The position numbers and the translations under genes are program-made. A DNA stretch of 7,030 bases, taken from positions 1 through 7,030 of the forward strand of contig VFLF01000516.1 of assembly GCA_009885185.1 (NCBI GenBank), given 5' to 3'. Under the pieces are notes generated by a model. It did no database searches and was not told the origin of the DNA. It was given only the letters and a program-made list of their open reading frames with translations. Source of the stretch: Nitrosomonadales bacterium. GTDB lineage: Bacteria > Pseudomonadota > Gammaproteobacteria > Burkholderiales > SG8-41. Shown piece after piece: positions 1 through 5,563 of the stretch (within the stretch, counting starts at the first letter, position 1; the number at the start of each line of letters is the position of its first letter).

Positions 1-1079
1 CCTTCGGCGTCGGTATTTAAAATTTCCACCGTTTGCCCGGACATGCTGGTGACGATATCGCCGGGCTTGGTGGCGCGGCCGCCGGGCATGTTTTCGGTGG
101 CGGGAATGATGCCGATGACGTTGATGGCCAAGCGCATTTCGCCCACGGCCTTCAACGTGCCCAATACGCTGCCGGCGCCGCTCATGTCGTATTTCATTTC
201 GTCCATTTCGGCGGCGGGTTTGAGCGAGGTGCCGCCGGTGTCGAAGGTGACGCCCTTGCCGACGAGCACCACGGGCTTTTGTGATTTGGGGCCGTTACGG
301 TATTCGAGCACGATAAGTTTGGGCGGCTCGGCGCTGCCGCGCGCCACCGACAGCAGCGTGCCCATGCCGAGTTTTTTCATCTCGGCGCGGTCGAGGATTT
401 GCGCCTTCATGCCGCTTGCACGATAGCGCTTGGACAGTTCCTTCGCCTTATCCGCGAGATAGGTAGGCGTACAGACGTTGCCCGGCAGATTGCCCAAATC
501 CTTGGCGAGGCTCATGCCGTGGCCGAGTGCCAGGCCCTGTTCGAGGCCGCGTTCGGCGAGACGGCGCTCGCCTGCATTCGCGTAAACAAGCGTCAGCCGT
601 TTGAGCGCCGATGTCCGCGCGTCCGGTTTGCTTTTCATGCGGTCGAAACGGTAGGCCGTCTCGATGGCGATGCATGCCGCCTGCGCCACGCGCCAGGCGA
701 TATTGCGTTCTTGCTCGCGTTCATTCGTCAGCGCAAGCGGCGTGAGGTGCAGTTCGGCATCTGTCGCGCCGGTGGACTTGACGGCGCGCAGCGCGGATTG
801 CAGGGCATTGCGATAGGCTTTGGCGTCGAAGGATTTTTCCGGGCCGAGCCCCACCAGCAGCACGCGTTCGCAGGCGAGCGCGGGCAGCCGCTGCAACAAG
901 AGTGTCGTGCCCGCGCGGCCGTCCATGTCGCCCGCTTGCAGCAATTTGGAGAGAGCGCCTTTCGCGGCCTTGTCCAGCGCGGCGGCGGGAACCGAGAGTT
1001 TGCGTGACTCGAAAACGCCGACCACCACACAGCCCGATTTTGCAGACGCGGGTGCGCCCTGTTTTGTGCTAAATTCCAC
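1..1079 (-). CDS. pepA: Leucyl aminopeptidase PepA (cytosol aminopeptidase, M17), C-terminal part beyond window
   Basis: A zinc/manganese-dependent exopeptidase of peptidase family M17. It removes N-terminal residues, preferably leucine, from peptides in the cytoplasm as a hexamer. The 359 visible codons are open from a GTG start at 1079 to the left edge, about 72% of a usual ~495-residue protein. The N-terminal macro-like domain covers roughly residues 1-160. The catalytic domain follows with DLGNLPGNVCTPTYLA, then VGKGVTFDTGG (metal/catalytic Lys275 and Asp280), KYDMSGA (Asp298) and the start of the NTDAEGR signature (Asp357, Glu359), where the window ends. The GTG start is chosen because AGAGGAGAG lies about 6 bases before it and no upstream in-frame ATG exists. 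It is divergent from lptF, the arrangement also known in E. coli. In E. coli PepA also binds DNA (carAB control, Xer recombination); whether that holds here is unknown. Confidence 0.96.
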   Translation of the reverse strand, partial: MEFSTKQGAPASAKSGCVVVGVFESRKLSVPAAALDKAAKGALSKLLQAGDMDGRAGTTLLLQRLPALACERVLLVGLGPEKSFDAKAYRNALQSALRAVKSTGATDAELHLTPLALTNEREQERNIAWRVAQAACIAIETAYRFDRMKSKPDARTSALKRLTLVYANAGERRLAERGLEQGLALGHGMSLAKDLGNLPGNVCTPTYLADKAKELSKRYRASGMKAQILDRAEMKKLGMGTLLSVARGSAEPPKLIVLEYRNGPKSQKPVVLVGKGVTFDTGGTSLKPAAEMDEMKYDMSGAGSVLGTLKAVGEMRLAINVIGIIPATENMPGGRATKPGDIVTSMSGQTVEILNTDAE

Positions 1080-1098
1080 GATACTCTCCTCTGCGGAT

Positions 1099-1132
1099 AA
1101 CCATCGATACAAGGCGTTGATTATCGATGGTT
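1099..1132. repeat. Perfect 11-bp inverted repeat between pepA and lptF (candidate operator)
   Basis: The arms AACCATCGATA (1099-1109) and TATCGATGGTT (1122-1132) are exact reverse complements separated by 12 bases. The arm centres are 23 bp apart, about two helical turns, so a dimeric regulator could bind both on one face of the DNA. The right arm overlaps the candidate pepA -10 box and the left arm would be in the pepA leader. It lies just upstream of lptF, so it could affect both genes. Transcribed, it would form an 11-bp hairpin with a 12-base loop. No U-run follows, so a terminator is unlikely. Confidence 0.6.
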
Positions 1133-1148
1133 TCTCCGTGAAATGCAA
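1120..1148 (-). promoter_or_regulatory. Candidate sigma-70-type promoter for pepA
   Basis: On the minus strand TTGCAT (1143-1148) is followed, after exactly 17 bases, by GATAAT (1120-1125). The -10 box matches 5 of 6 consensus positions and the -35 box 3 of 6. Transcription would start near 1113 and give a short leader of about 35 bases before the GTG of pepA. The -35 box lies at the possible upstream ATG of lptF. This was found by eye only. Confidence 0.45.
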
Positions 1149-1157
1149 AATGCCCCG

Positions 1158-2234
1158 ATGAAATTTCACAAGTCCCTGCTGCGCGAATTGACGAGCACCG
1201 CCTTCGCCACGTTTCTTGTGTTGCTGGGCATCGTGCTGACGACGCAGCTGGTGCGTCTGCTCGGTCAGGCGGCGAGCGGCGCGATCACCTCCACCAGCGT
1301 GATCGCCTTGCTGGGTTTCACCGCGCTGAGTTACCTGCCCACGCTGTTGTCGCTGACGTTATTTATCGCGGTGCTGATGACGTTGAGCCGCGCCTATCGC
1401 GATTCGGAAATGATAGTGTGGTTTGCCTGCGGCATGAGCCTCACCCGCTGGGTGAAGCCGGTGCTGATGTTCGCAGCGCCGCTGATATTGACCATTGCCG
1501 TGCTGGCGCTGGGGTTGTCGCCCTGGGCGGCGGGCCGCGCCGAGGATTTTCGCAAAATCATGGACAGCCGCGACGACGCCTCGACGCTGTCGCCAGGGGT
1601 GTTTCGCGAATCGCGCCAGGCCGAGCGCGTGTATTTCGTGGAAGAGGTCTCCGGCGCGCAGAACCTGGTGGCCAACGTGTTCATCAGTTCCACCCAGCAC
1701 GGCAAGCAGGGCGTGATGGTGGCTCAGCGCGGTTTTCAGGAAATCCACGACAACGGTGACCGTTTCCTGGTGCTGCTCAATGGCCTTCGTTACGAAGGCG
1801 AGCCGGGCAAGGCCGATTTCAAGATTTACGAGTTCGAGCGCTACGCCGTGCGCACCGAAACTCGTGAAGCCATCCGCGCGCCGAACACCAAAACCGCATC
1901 AACGCTGGAATTGATCGCGCAGCCGGAGCCGCGTTATCTGGGCGAGTTGTCGTGGCGCATCGGCCTGCCGGTCAGCGCGTTGTTGCTGGCGTTGCTGGCG
2001 ATACCGCTGTCGTTCGTCAACCCACGCGCGGGCCGCTCGATCAACCTGGTGGTGGCCTTGTTGGTGTACATGGTCTATAGCAACCTGCTGTCGATCATGC
2101 AGGCGTCCATCGCGCAGTCGCGCGTGAGTCTTGTGCCCGGGTTGATGGCAGTGCATGCCGCGATGCTGATAGTGCTGGTGTTGCTGTTCTACCGCCGACT
2201 CCATGTGTTTTCGATTTATCGTCTTTTCAGATGA
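1158..2234 (+). CDS. lptF: LPS export ABC transporter permease LptF
   Basis: One of two membrane subunits of the inner-membrane LptB2FG transporter, which extracts lipopolysaccharide from the inner membrane and feeds it to the LptC-LptA bridge. The 358-residue protein has the family layout: three membrane segments (about residues 12-34, 47-77, 98-122), a periplasmic beta-jellyroll region (about 125-262) and three more segments (about 266-287, 294-316, 326-345). LLRELTSTAFATF at the N-terminus and LSRAYRDSEM near residue 77-85 are typical of LptF. The start at 1158 (MKFHKSLLREL) agrees with remembered family N-termini; an in-frame ATG at 1143 would add MQNAP. Neither has a strong Shine-Dalgarno sequence, so the start is not settled. 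The stop overlaps the lptG start by four bases (ATGA, 2231-2234), which suggests translational coupling. Confidence 0.95.
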   Translation: MKFHKSLLRELTSTAFATFLVLLGIVLTTQLVRLLGQAASGAITSTSVIALLGFTALSYLPTLLSLTLFIAVLMTLSRAYRDSEMIVWFACGMSLTRWVKPVLMFAAPLILTIAVLALGLSPWAAGRAEDFRKIMDSRDDASTLSPGVFRESRQAERVYFVEEVSGAQNLVANVFISSTQHGKQGVMVAQRGFQEIHDNGDRFLVLLNGLRYEGEPGKADFKIYEFERYAVRTETREAIRAPNTKTASTLELIAQPEPRYLGELSWRIGLPVSALLLALLAIPLSFVNPRAGRSINLVVALLVYMVYSNLLSIMQASIAQSRVSLVPGLMAVHAAMLIVLVLLFYRRLHVFSIYRLFR

Positions 2235-3304
2235 AGACGCTGCGCCGCTACCTGGCCCGCGAAATCCTGCTGGCGACCACGCTGGTGATGGCGGCGCTGC
2301 TGATGCTGTTCGCGTTCTTCGATCTGGTGGAGGAGATCAAGGATCTGGGGCGCGGCACCTACCAGTTGCGCCATGTCGTGCGTCACGTGGTGTTGTCGAT
2401 TCCCACGCATGTATACGAGCTGTTTCCAATCGCCGCGCTGATCGGCACCCTGTTTGCATTGGCGCAGTTGGTGGCGAATTCGGAATATACGGTGATGCGC
2501 ACGGCGGGTGTGTCGGTCTCGCGCATGGTGCTGGCGCTGATGAGCGTTGGACTGCTGTTCGCGGTGCTGACATTCGTATTCGGCGAGTTTGTCGGGCCGA
2601 TGGCGGATCAGGCCGCGCAGCGTTTGCGCTCGCGCGCGATAACCGGCATCGTGGCGCAGGAATTCCGCTCCGGGCTGTGGATGAAAGACGATACCAGCTT
2701 TATCAATGTGCAGGAGGTGACGCCGGAGGGCAATCTGAAGGGGGTACGGATTTACGAGTTCGACCGCGACGCGAAATTGCGGCTGGTGAGTTTTGCCGAC
2801 AGCGGGCGCTACCAGGGCGAACGCCGCTGGTTGCTCGAAGGCATCGTGCAAACCACGTTTACCGATGTACGCACCGCCACCAGCAAGATCGCTTCCGCGA
2901 GTTGGCAGTCGGTGCTGGAGCCCAGCCTGCTCAACGTGCTGCTGGTCAAGCCGGAGAAGATGTCCGCCGCAAGCCTGTATTCCTATTCGCAGCATTTGCG
3001 CGATAACCGGCAGAAAACGCTGCGCTACGAGATAGCGATGTGGTCCAAGGCCACCTACCCGGTGGCGGTGCTGACCATGATGATATTGGCGTTGCCGTTT
3101 GCATTTTCCCAGCGACGGCAAGGCGGGGTCGGCGCGAAAATATTTACCGGGATTATGCTGGGCCTGGTGTTCTATTTTCTCGGCAGGCTATCGGCGCATC
3201 TGGGGCTGCTGAATGAGTGGCCGCCAGCCGCCAGCGCGCTGATGCCGACAGCGGTCTTTCTGGCTATCGCCGTGACAATGATCTGGTGGCAGGAGCGCCG
3301 CTGA
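2231..3304 (+). CDS. lptG: LPS export ABC transporter permease LptG
   Basis: The second membrane subunit of the LptB2FG lipopolysaccharide exporter, which partners LptF; each contacts one LptB ATPase and forms half of the substrate cavity. The 357-residue protein shows the typical LptG N-terminus (MKTLRRYLARE), membrane segments at about 12-33, 57-83 and 98-120, a periplasmic jellyroll region at about 125-265, and membrane segments at about 271-292, 303-324 and 336-353. FFDLVEEIKDLG (29-40) carries the acidic/basic pattern conserved after the first membrane segment, and NSEYTVMRTAGVS (83-95) matches the cytoplasmic coupling-helix region that contacts LptB. The ATG overlaps the lptF stop. lptB is not in the window, as expected, since it usually sits with lptA and lptC elsewhere. 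Confidence 0.96.
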   Translation: MKTLRRYLAREILLATTLVMAALLMLFAFFDLVEEIKDLGRGTYQLRHVVRHVVLSIPTHVYELFPIAALIGTLFALAQLVANSEYTVMRTAGVSVSRMVLALMSVGLLFAVLTFVFGEFVGPMADQAAQRLRSRAITGIVAQEFRSGLWMKDDTSFINVQEVTPEGNLKGVRIYEFDRDAKLRLVSFADSGRYQGERRWLLEGIVQTTFTDVRTATSKIASASWQSVLEPSLLNVLLVKPEKMSAASLYSYSQHLRDNRQKTLRYEIAMWSKATYPVAVLTMMILALPFAFSQRRQGGVGAKIFTGIMLGLVFYFLGRLSAHLGLLNEWPPAASALMPTAVFLAIAVTMIWWQERR

Positions 3305-3343
3305 CGCGGTTGATACGAGCGCAGTTGGTACCGCTGGCGGCGC
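3295..3343. terminator. Nested stem structure between convergent lptG and RDD gene (possible two-way transcription end)
   Basis: GCGCCGC (3295-3301) can pair with GCGGCGC (3337-3343), and inside it GCGGT (3306-3310) with ACCGC (3330-3334), leaving a 19-base loop. The structure covers the lptG stop and most of the 48-base gap before the end of the opposing gene, the right place for a shared transcription end. No T-run follows on either strand, so it is not a classical intrinsic terminator. Stems this short arise often by chance in GC-rich DNA. Confidence 0.25.
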
Positions 3344-3352
3344 AGCGCGAAC

Positions 3353-3817
3353 CTACGCCGGGTTTTCCACGGCGATGATGCGTGTGCCAGCGAGACGGTC
3401 GTGCAGAAACTGCCGGTCACGATCAATCAGTGCCCACACAAAGCCCAGTCCGCAGATGGCGGCGCTGAGCAGCGCGAAGCCGTATCGGCAAACCGCGCGT
3501 GGGGTGGTGACGGGCCTGCCGTCGGTGGTCACCAACCGCAGCCGCCAGGTTTTCATCGGCAGTGTTTGTCCCGTGCGCACCCATTGCCACACGTAGAACA
3601 GCGCGCACAGCAGTAACAGCCAGACTTGCATCGCGGGGCGCGCGGCGGCCGGATCCCATGTGCGCGTGAGCATGACCATCGGCAACGCGCCGGCAAGCAG
3701 CAGCGCGGCGAGTATCAACGATTCGTAGATGAGGCTCAACAACCGCCGCTTGAGATTGGCATTCACCGCGGTGTTGCTGGCGGCGTGGCCGGCGGTATTA
3801 CCCGGCGAGTCGATCAC
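3353..3817 (-). CDS. RDD family membrane protein
   Basis: A small integral membrane protein of the RDD family, named for conserved Arg-Asp-Asp residues; the biochemical role of most members is unknown, though some are linked to transport or envelope functions. The 154 residues contain LKRRLLSLIYESLIL (22-36, with the conserved Arg) leading into membrane segment 1 (about 27-50), segment 2 (about 64-80), the family hallmark GQTLPMKTWRLRLV (83-96), segment 3 (about 112-131) and the motif DRDRQFLHDRLAGT (132-145, with the conserved Asps). The position that is often Asp after the first Arg is Glu32 here. The start is GTG at 3817, within a GTGA overlap with the stop of the DUF3106 gene (3814-3817), so translation is probably coupled. 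It is the last gene of the sigma-factor operon and convergent with lptG. Confidence 0.88.
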   Translation of the reverse strand: MIDSPGNTAGHAASNTAVNANLKRRLLSLIYESLILAALLLAGALPMVMLTRTWDPAAARPAMQVWLLLLCALFYVWQWVRTGQTLPMKTWRLRLVTTDGRPVTTPRAVCRYGFALLSAAICGLGFVWALIDRDRQFLHDRLAGTRIIAVENPA

Positions 3818-4308
3818 TTGCCCGGCGCGTCGGGCGTCACGGTGTCCGGCGTGGCTTCTGGCGGCGTATCAGGGCGAGGCGAGAGCGATTGTTGCTGCCA
3901 CTTCTGGCTGATTTCACGGCGCTGCGGCGGTGGTAGTTCCTTCAACTTCTGGTACTTTGCGCGCGCAATACTGCGCTCTTCCGGCGTGAGTTTCGTCCAT
4001 GCCTGCATGCGGGTTTGCAGGCGCTGCTGCTCGTCCGGCTTCATCTTGGGGTAGCGGTTGGCAATGGTCACCCATTTTTTACGCCGCGTGGTGTCGAGCT
4101 GATCCCAGTCCGCGGCCAGCGGGCCGAGCACATGTTGTTGCTGCGGCGACAACTCCGACCATAACGGACGCGCGGGTTTGCTGGTCTCGGATTTTTTTTG
4201 ATTTTGCTGCTGCGCGTACGTCACCGTCGAGCCCAAGGTACCAAAAGCACCAAAGGCGACGAACAGCGAGACGATCAGCCTGACTAACGTTAAGGCCGCT
4301 TTAACCAC
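3814..4308 (-). CDS. DUF3106 family exported protein
   Basis: Function unknown; the sequence matches my memory of DUF3106, a family seen mainly in Betaproteobacteria. The 164-residue product begins with a hydrophobic signal peptide (about 1-32, likely cleaved after TYA), so the mature protein should be periplasmic. The mature part is charged and helical, with repeated short motifs: LWSELSPQQQ (49-58), LAADWDQL, RRKKWVTIANRYPKM (75-89), KPDEQQ, LTPEER (107-112) and LPPPQRREI (125-133). The tail is Pro/Thr-rich. The L-S/T-P-x-x-Q/R pattern recalls the LTXXQ motif of Spy/CpxP periplasmic proteins, but homology is not shown. The start is GTG at 4308, with GGAG nine bases upstream, giving a 19-base overlap with the DUF3619 gene. 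An A8 tract lies just after the signal-peptide codons. Confidence 0.85.
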   Translation of the reverse strand: MVKAALTLVRLIVSLFVAFGAFGTLGSTVTYAQQQNQKKSETSKPARPLWSELSPQQQHVLGPLAADWDQLDTTRRKKWVTIANRYPKMKPDEQQRLQTRMQAWTKLTPEERSIARAKYQKLKELPPPQRREISQKWQQQSLSPRPDTPPEATPDTVTPDAPGK

Positions 4309-4688
4309 GAATCGATACTCCGGTCCAGGTAAGCGTTGATCGGCAATTCACTGGTGAGCAGGCCTTCATCGATATCCGCGATCTCGCTGCCTTGCGTGCT
4401 GTACGACTGCCAGGCGATGGTGCCCGCCAGCGACACCAGCAGTGCCGCCAGCATAACCAATGCGCGCAGGTTGTAGCTGAACGGCTCGGAAGCGCGGGTC
4501 ACGCCTTGTGCAGCCCAATTCAACACCCATGAGCGACGGGGTTCCGGTTGTTCGTTGAAGTGAGCGAGCGCCTGCTTGCGTGCCTCCAGCAGCCTGGCTG
4601 TCGTGCCGGCATCGATCTGTTGCGTGCCGCTGTCGAGCAGCCCGGCAATTTTCTCTGCCAATTCATGGTCTTGTTGTGTGTTGTTCAT
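4290..4688 (-). CDS. DUF3619 family single-span membrane protein (possible anti-sigma partner)
   Basis: I recognise this as DUF3619, a betaproteobacterial family of unknown function usually next to this sigma factor. The 132-residue product has a polar, probably helical N-terminal part (1-73, with ELAEKIAGLLDSGTQQID and ARLLEARKQALAHF), one membrane segment (about 74-94) and a short acidic tail ending in AYLDRSIDSWLKRP. The positive residues before the span (Arg51, Arg52, Arg65, Arg75) predict a cytoplasmic N-terminus. One-span proteins encoded directly after an ECF sigma gene are often its anti-sigma factor; that role is inference, as no zinc-binding HxxxCxxC motif is present. The ATG at 4688 overlaps the sigma stop (ATGA, 4685-4688). 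A longer in-frame ORF up to ATG 4772 exists but runs into the sigma gene and is rejected. Confidence 0.87.
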   Translation of the reverse strand: MNNTQQDHELAEKIAGLLDSGTQQIDAGTTARLLEARKQALAHFNEQPEPRRSWVLNWAAQGVTRASEPFSYNLRALVMLAALLVSLAGTIAWQSYSTQGSEIADIDEGLLTSELPINAYLDRSIDSWLKRP

Positions 4689-5251
4689 AGCGTAATTCCC
4701 AATTTTCGCAGTGCATCGGCGAGCGTATGGGTTGCTCTGGAGCAATGCGTTTTCACGCTTCCCTCGGAGCAACCCATGACTTCAGCCGCTTCCGCGACAT
4801 CCATTTCCTCCCAGTAACGCAGGACGAAAGCCTCGCGTTGACGGGGGGGGAGTTTTTGTAAACATTTTTCAATAAATTCAAGTACTTGCGCTCTTTCCAA
4901 TTGTTTCAGCGGGGGGGCGGCGTAGGGTGACTCATTTTCCACGTCAATGCTGTCCAGTGGATCGTAGTCTTCGTCGGCGTTAGCGCCGACCAGCGAAGAT
5001 ATGGGGGTGGTCCAAGTGGAGCGTACTTTCTGCCGCCGGTAAAAATCCCGTATGGTATTTTGCAGGATGCGCTGAAACAGCATCGGAAATTCCGTGTTTG
5101 GTCGGGCGGCATACTTTTCCGACAGTTTCATCATCGAATCCTGCACGATGTCCAACGCGACATGCTCATCCCGTACGGCAAACATCGCCTGCTTGTAAGC
5201 CCGGCGCTCTACCTCCGCGAGGAAATCCGCCAGTTCCTTATATGTAGCCAG
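4685..5251 (-). CDS. ECF-type RNA polymerase sigma factor, apparent CTG start
   Basis: A two-domain sigma-70 family factor that would direct RNA polymerase to a specific promoter set. Read from CTG 5251 it has 188 residues. Region 2 covers about 7-80: ELADFLAEVERRAYKQA, then DIVQDSMMKL (34-43) and LFQRILQNTIRDFYRRQKVRSTW (58-80, the -10-binding part). An acidic linker spans 88-110. Region 4 covers about 120-185: LQKLPPRQREAFVLRYW, then the helix-turn-helix CSEGSVKTHCSRATHTL. No sigma-1 or sigma-3 domain is seen. A TAA at 5264-5266 ends the frame upstream, and the first ATG is 5185, which would remove 22 family-typical residues. CTG 5251 has AAGAGG eight bases upstream and aligns with the usual MAT.KELADFL start. 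C8 and C7 tracts lie inside the gene. It heads a four-gene overlapping operon; target genes are unknown. Confidence 0.9.
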   Translation of the reverse strand: MATYKELADFLAEVERRAYKQAMFAVRDEHVALDIVQDSMMKLSEKYAARPNTEFPMLFQRILQNTIRDFYRRQKVRSTWTTPISSLVGANADEDYDPLDSIDVENESPYAAPPLKQLERAQVLEFIEKCLQKLPPRQREAFVLRYWEEMDVAEAAEVMGCSEGSVKTHCSRATHTLADALRKLGITL

Positions 5252-5361
5252 TTCGGTTGCCTCTTATAGTTTTTCCCGCAATGGTGGGCAATGCTGCCGG
5301 CCAGACGGTGCTTGCTCTTCTCCTTCAAGGTGTTGCCACGGCGAGCAGGCCGTTCGCGCGC

Positions 5362-5389
5362 ATCTTAGCAAATCACCCATGCCGCGCAA
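5362..5389 (-). promoter_or_regulatory. Candidate promoter for the sigma-factor operon
   Basis: On the minus strand TTGCGC (5384-5389) is followed after 16 bases by TAAGAT (5362-5367), with TG one base before the -10 box (TGCTAAGAT), an extended -10 arrangement. Transcription would begin near 5355, leaving a leader of about 100 bases before the CTG start. This resembles a housekeeping promoter; no clear ECF-type GAAC...TC pair was seen, so autoregulation is not supported by eye. Confidence 0.4.
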
Positions 5390-5437
5390 GTGAGTCTGGA
5401 AAGTGCAGCTATCATGCTGTTTACACTATGGTTTTAC

Positions 5438-5466
5438 TTGACCGAACGCGGCGCAAACGGTAATGT
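5438..5466 (+). promoter_or_regulatory. Candidate promoter for ilvI
   Basis: TTGACC (5438-5443, 5 of 6 consensus matches) is followed after 17 bases by TAATGT (5461-5466, 3 of 6). It would give a leader of roughly 90 bases that includes the hairpin at 5524-5540. The -10 box is weak, and this is a by-eye call. Confidence 0.3.
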
Positions 5467-5523
5467 TACAGGTTTCCGCTGTTCCCGCCGCGTTCCGGTC
5501 TCTTTCCGGGTCGCCAAGGCTTT

Positions 5524-5540
5524 CGCCGGGGTTTCCGGCG
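5524..5540 (+). promoter_or_regulatory. GC hairpin in the ilvI leader (possible attenuator or stability element)
   Basis: CGCCGG (5524-5529) and CCGGCG (5535-5540) form a perfect 6-bp stem with a GGTTT loop, followed by TTTCATTT, and end 23 bases before the ilvI ATG. The GC stem plus a T-rich tail resembles a weak intrinsic terminator. Other CCGG words upstream (5495-5498, 5506-5509) could pair alternatively, as attenuators require. Attenuation of ilv genes is known in enterobacteria, but here no leader peptide rich in Ile, Val or Leu codons is evident. Confidence 0.35.
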
Positions 5541-5563
5541 TTTCATTTGGGATTCCGTTTGTC

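Larger units (their letters stand above)
5252..5563. other. Divergent intergenic region between sigma-factor operon and ilvI
   Basis: This 312-base stretch separates the two divergent transcription units. It holds candidate promoters in both directions, the CTG-associated AAGAGG of the sigma gene, several TTTCCGG-like words (5473, 5493, 5503, 5532) and a GC hairpin close to ilvI. Open frames here are short and show no family resemblance. I see no tRNA, small-RNA or mobile-element signature. Confidence 0.7.

Noticed and set aside
399..1007. Plus-strand 202-codon open frame opposite pepA
   Set aside because: It lies antisense to a clearly coding pepA frame and shows only GC-driven residue composition.
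1143..1157. Upstream ATG of lptF at 1143
   Set aside because: It would add five residues (MQNAP) absent from remembered homologs and lies in the candidate pepA -35 box. It is not fully excluded because neither start has a strong Shine-Dalgarno sequence.
2203..3121. Long open frames on both strands over lptG (2203-3006 plus, 2216-3121 minus)
   Set aside because: They are shadows in other frames of lptG: low-complexity His/Arg/Gly/Ala-rich translations with no domain, while the lptG frame has a complete family match.
4290..4772. Longer 160-residue reading of the DUF3619 gene from ATG 4772
   Set aside because: The extra N-terminus overlaps the conserved region 4 of the sigma factor and has no family resemblance. 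ATG 4688 overlaps the sigma stop and matches the family start.
5185..5357. Frameshifted upstream extension of the sigma gene (open frame through AAGGAGAAG on the minus strand)
   Set aside because: The frame stays open to a TAG near 5208 but encodes a basic stretch with no sigma resemblance. The conserved N-terminus is already found in the main frame from 5251.
5257..5463. Plus-strand 68-codon open frame in the intergenic region
   Set aside because: No Shine-Dalgarno sequence or recognisable features, and it overlaps the sigma promoter region. Likely chance.
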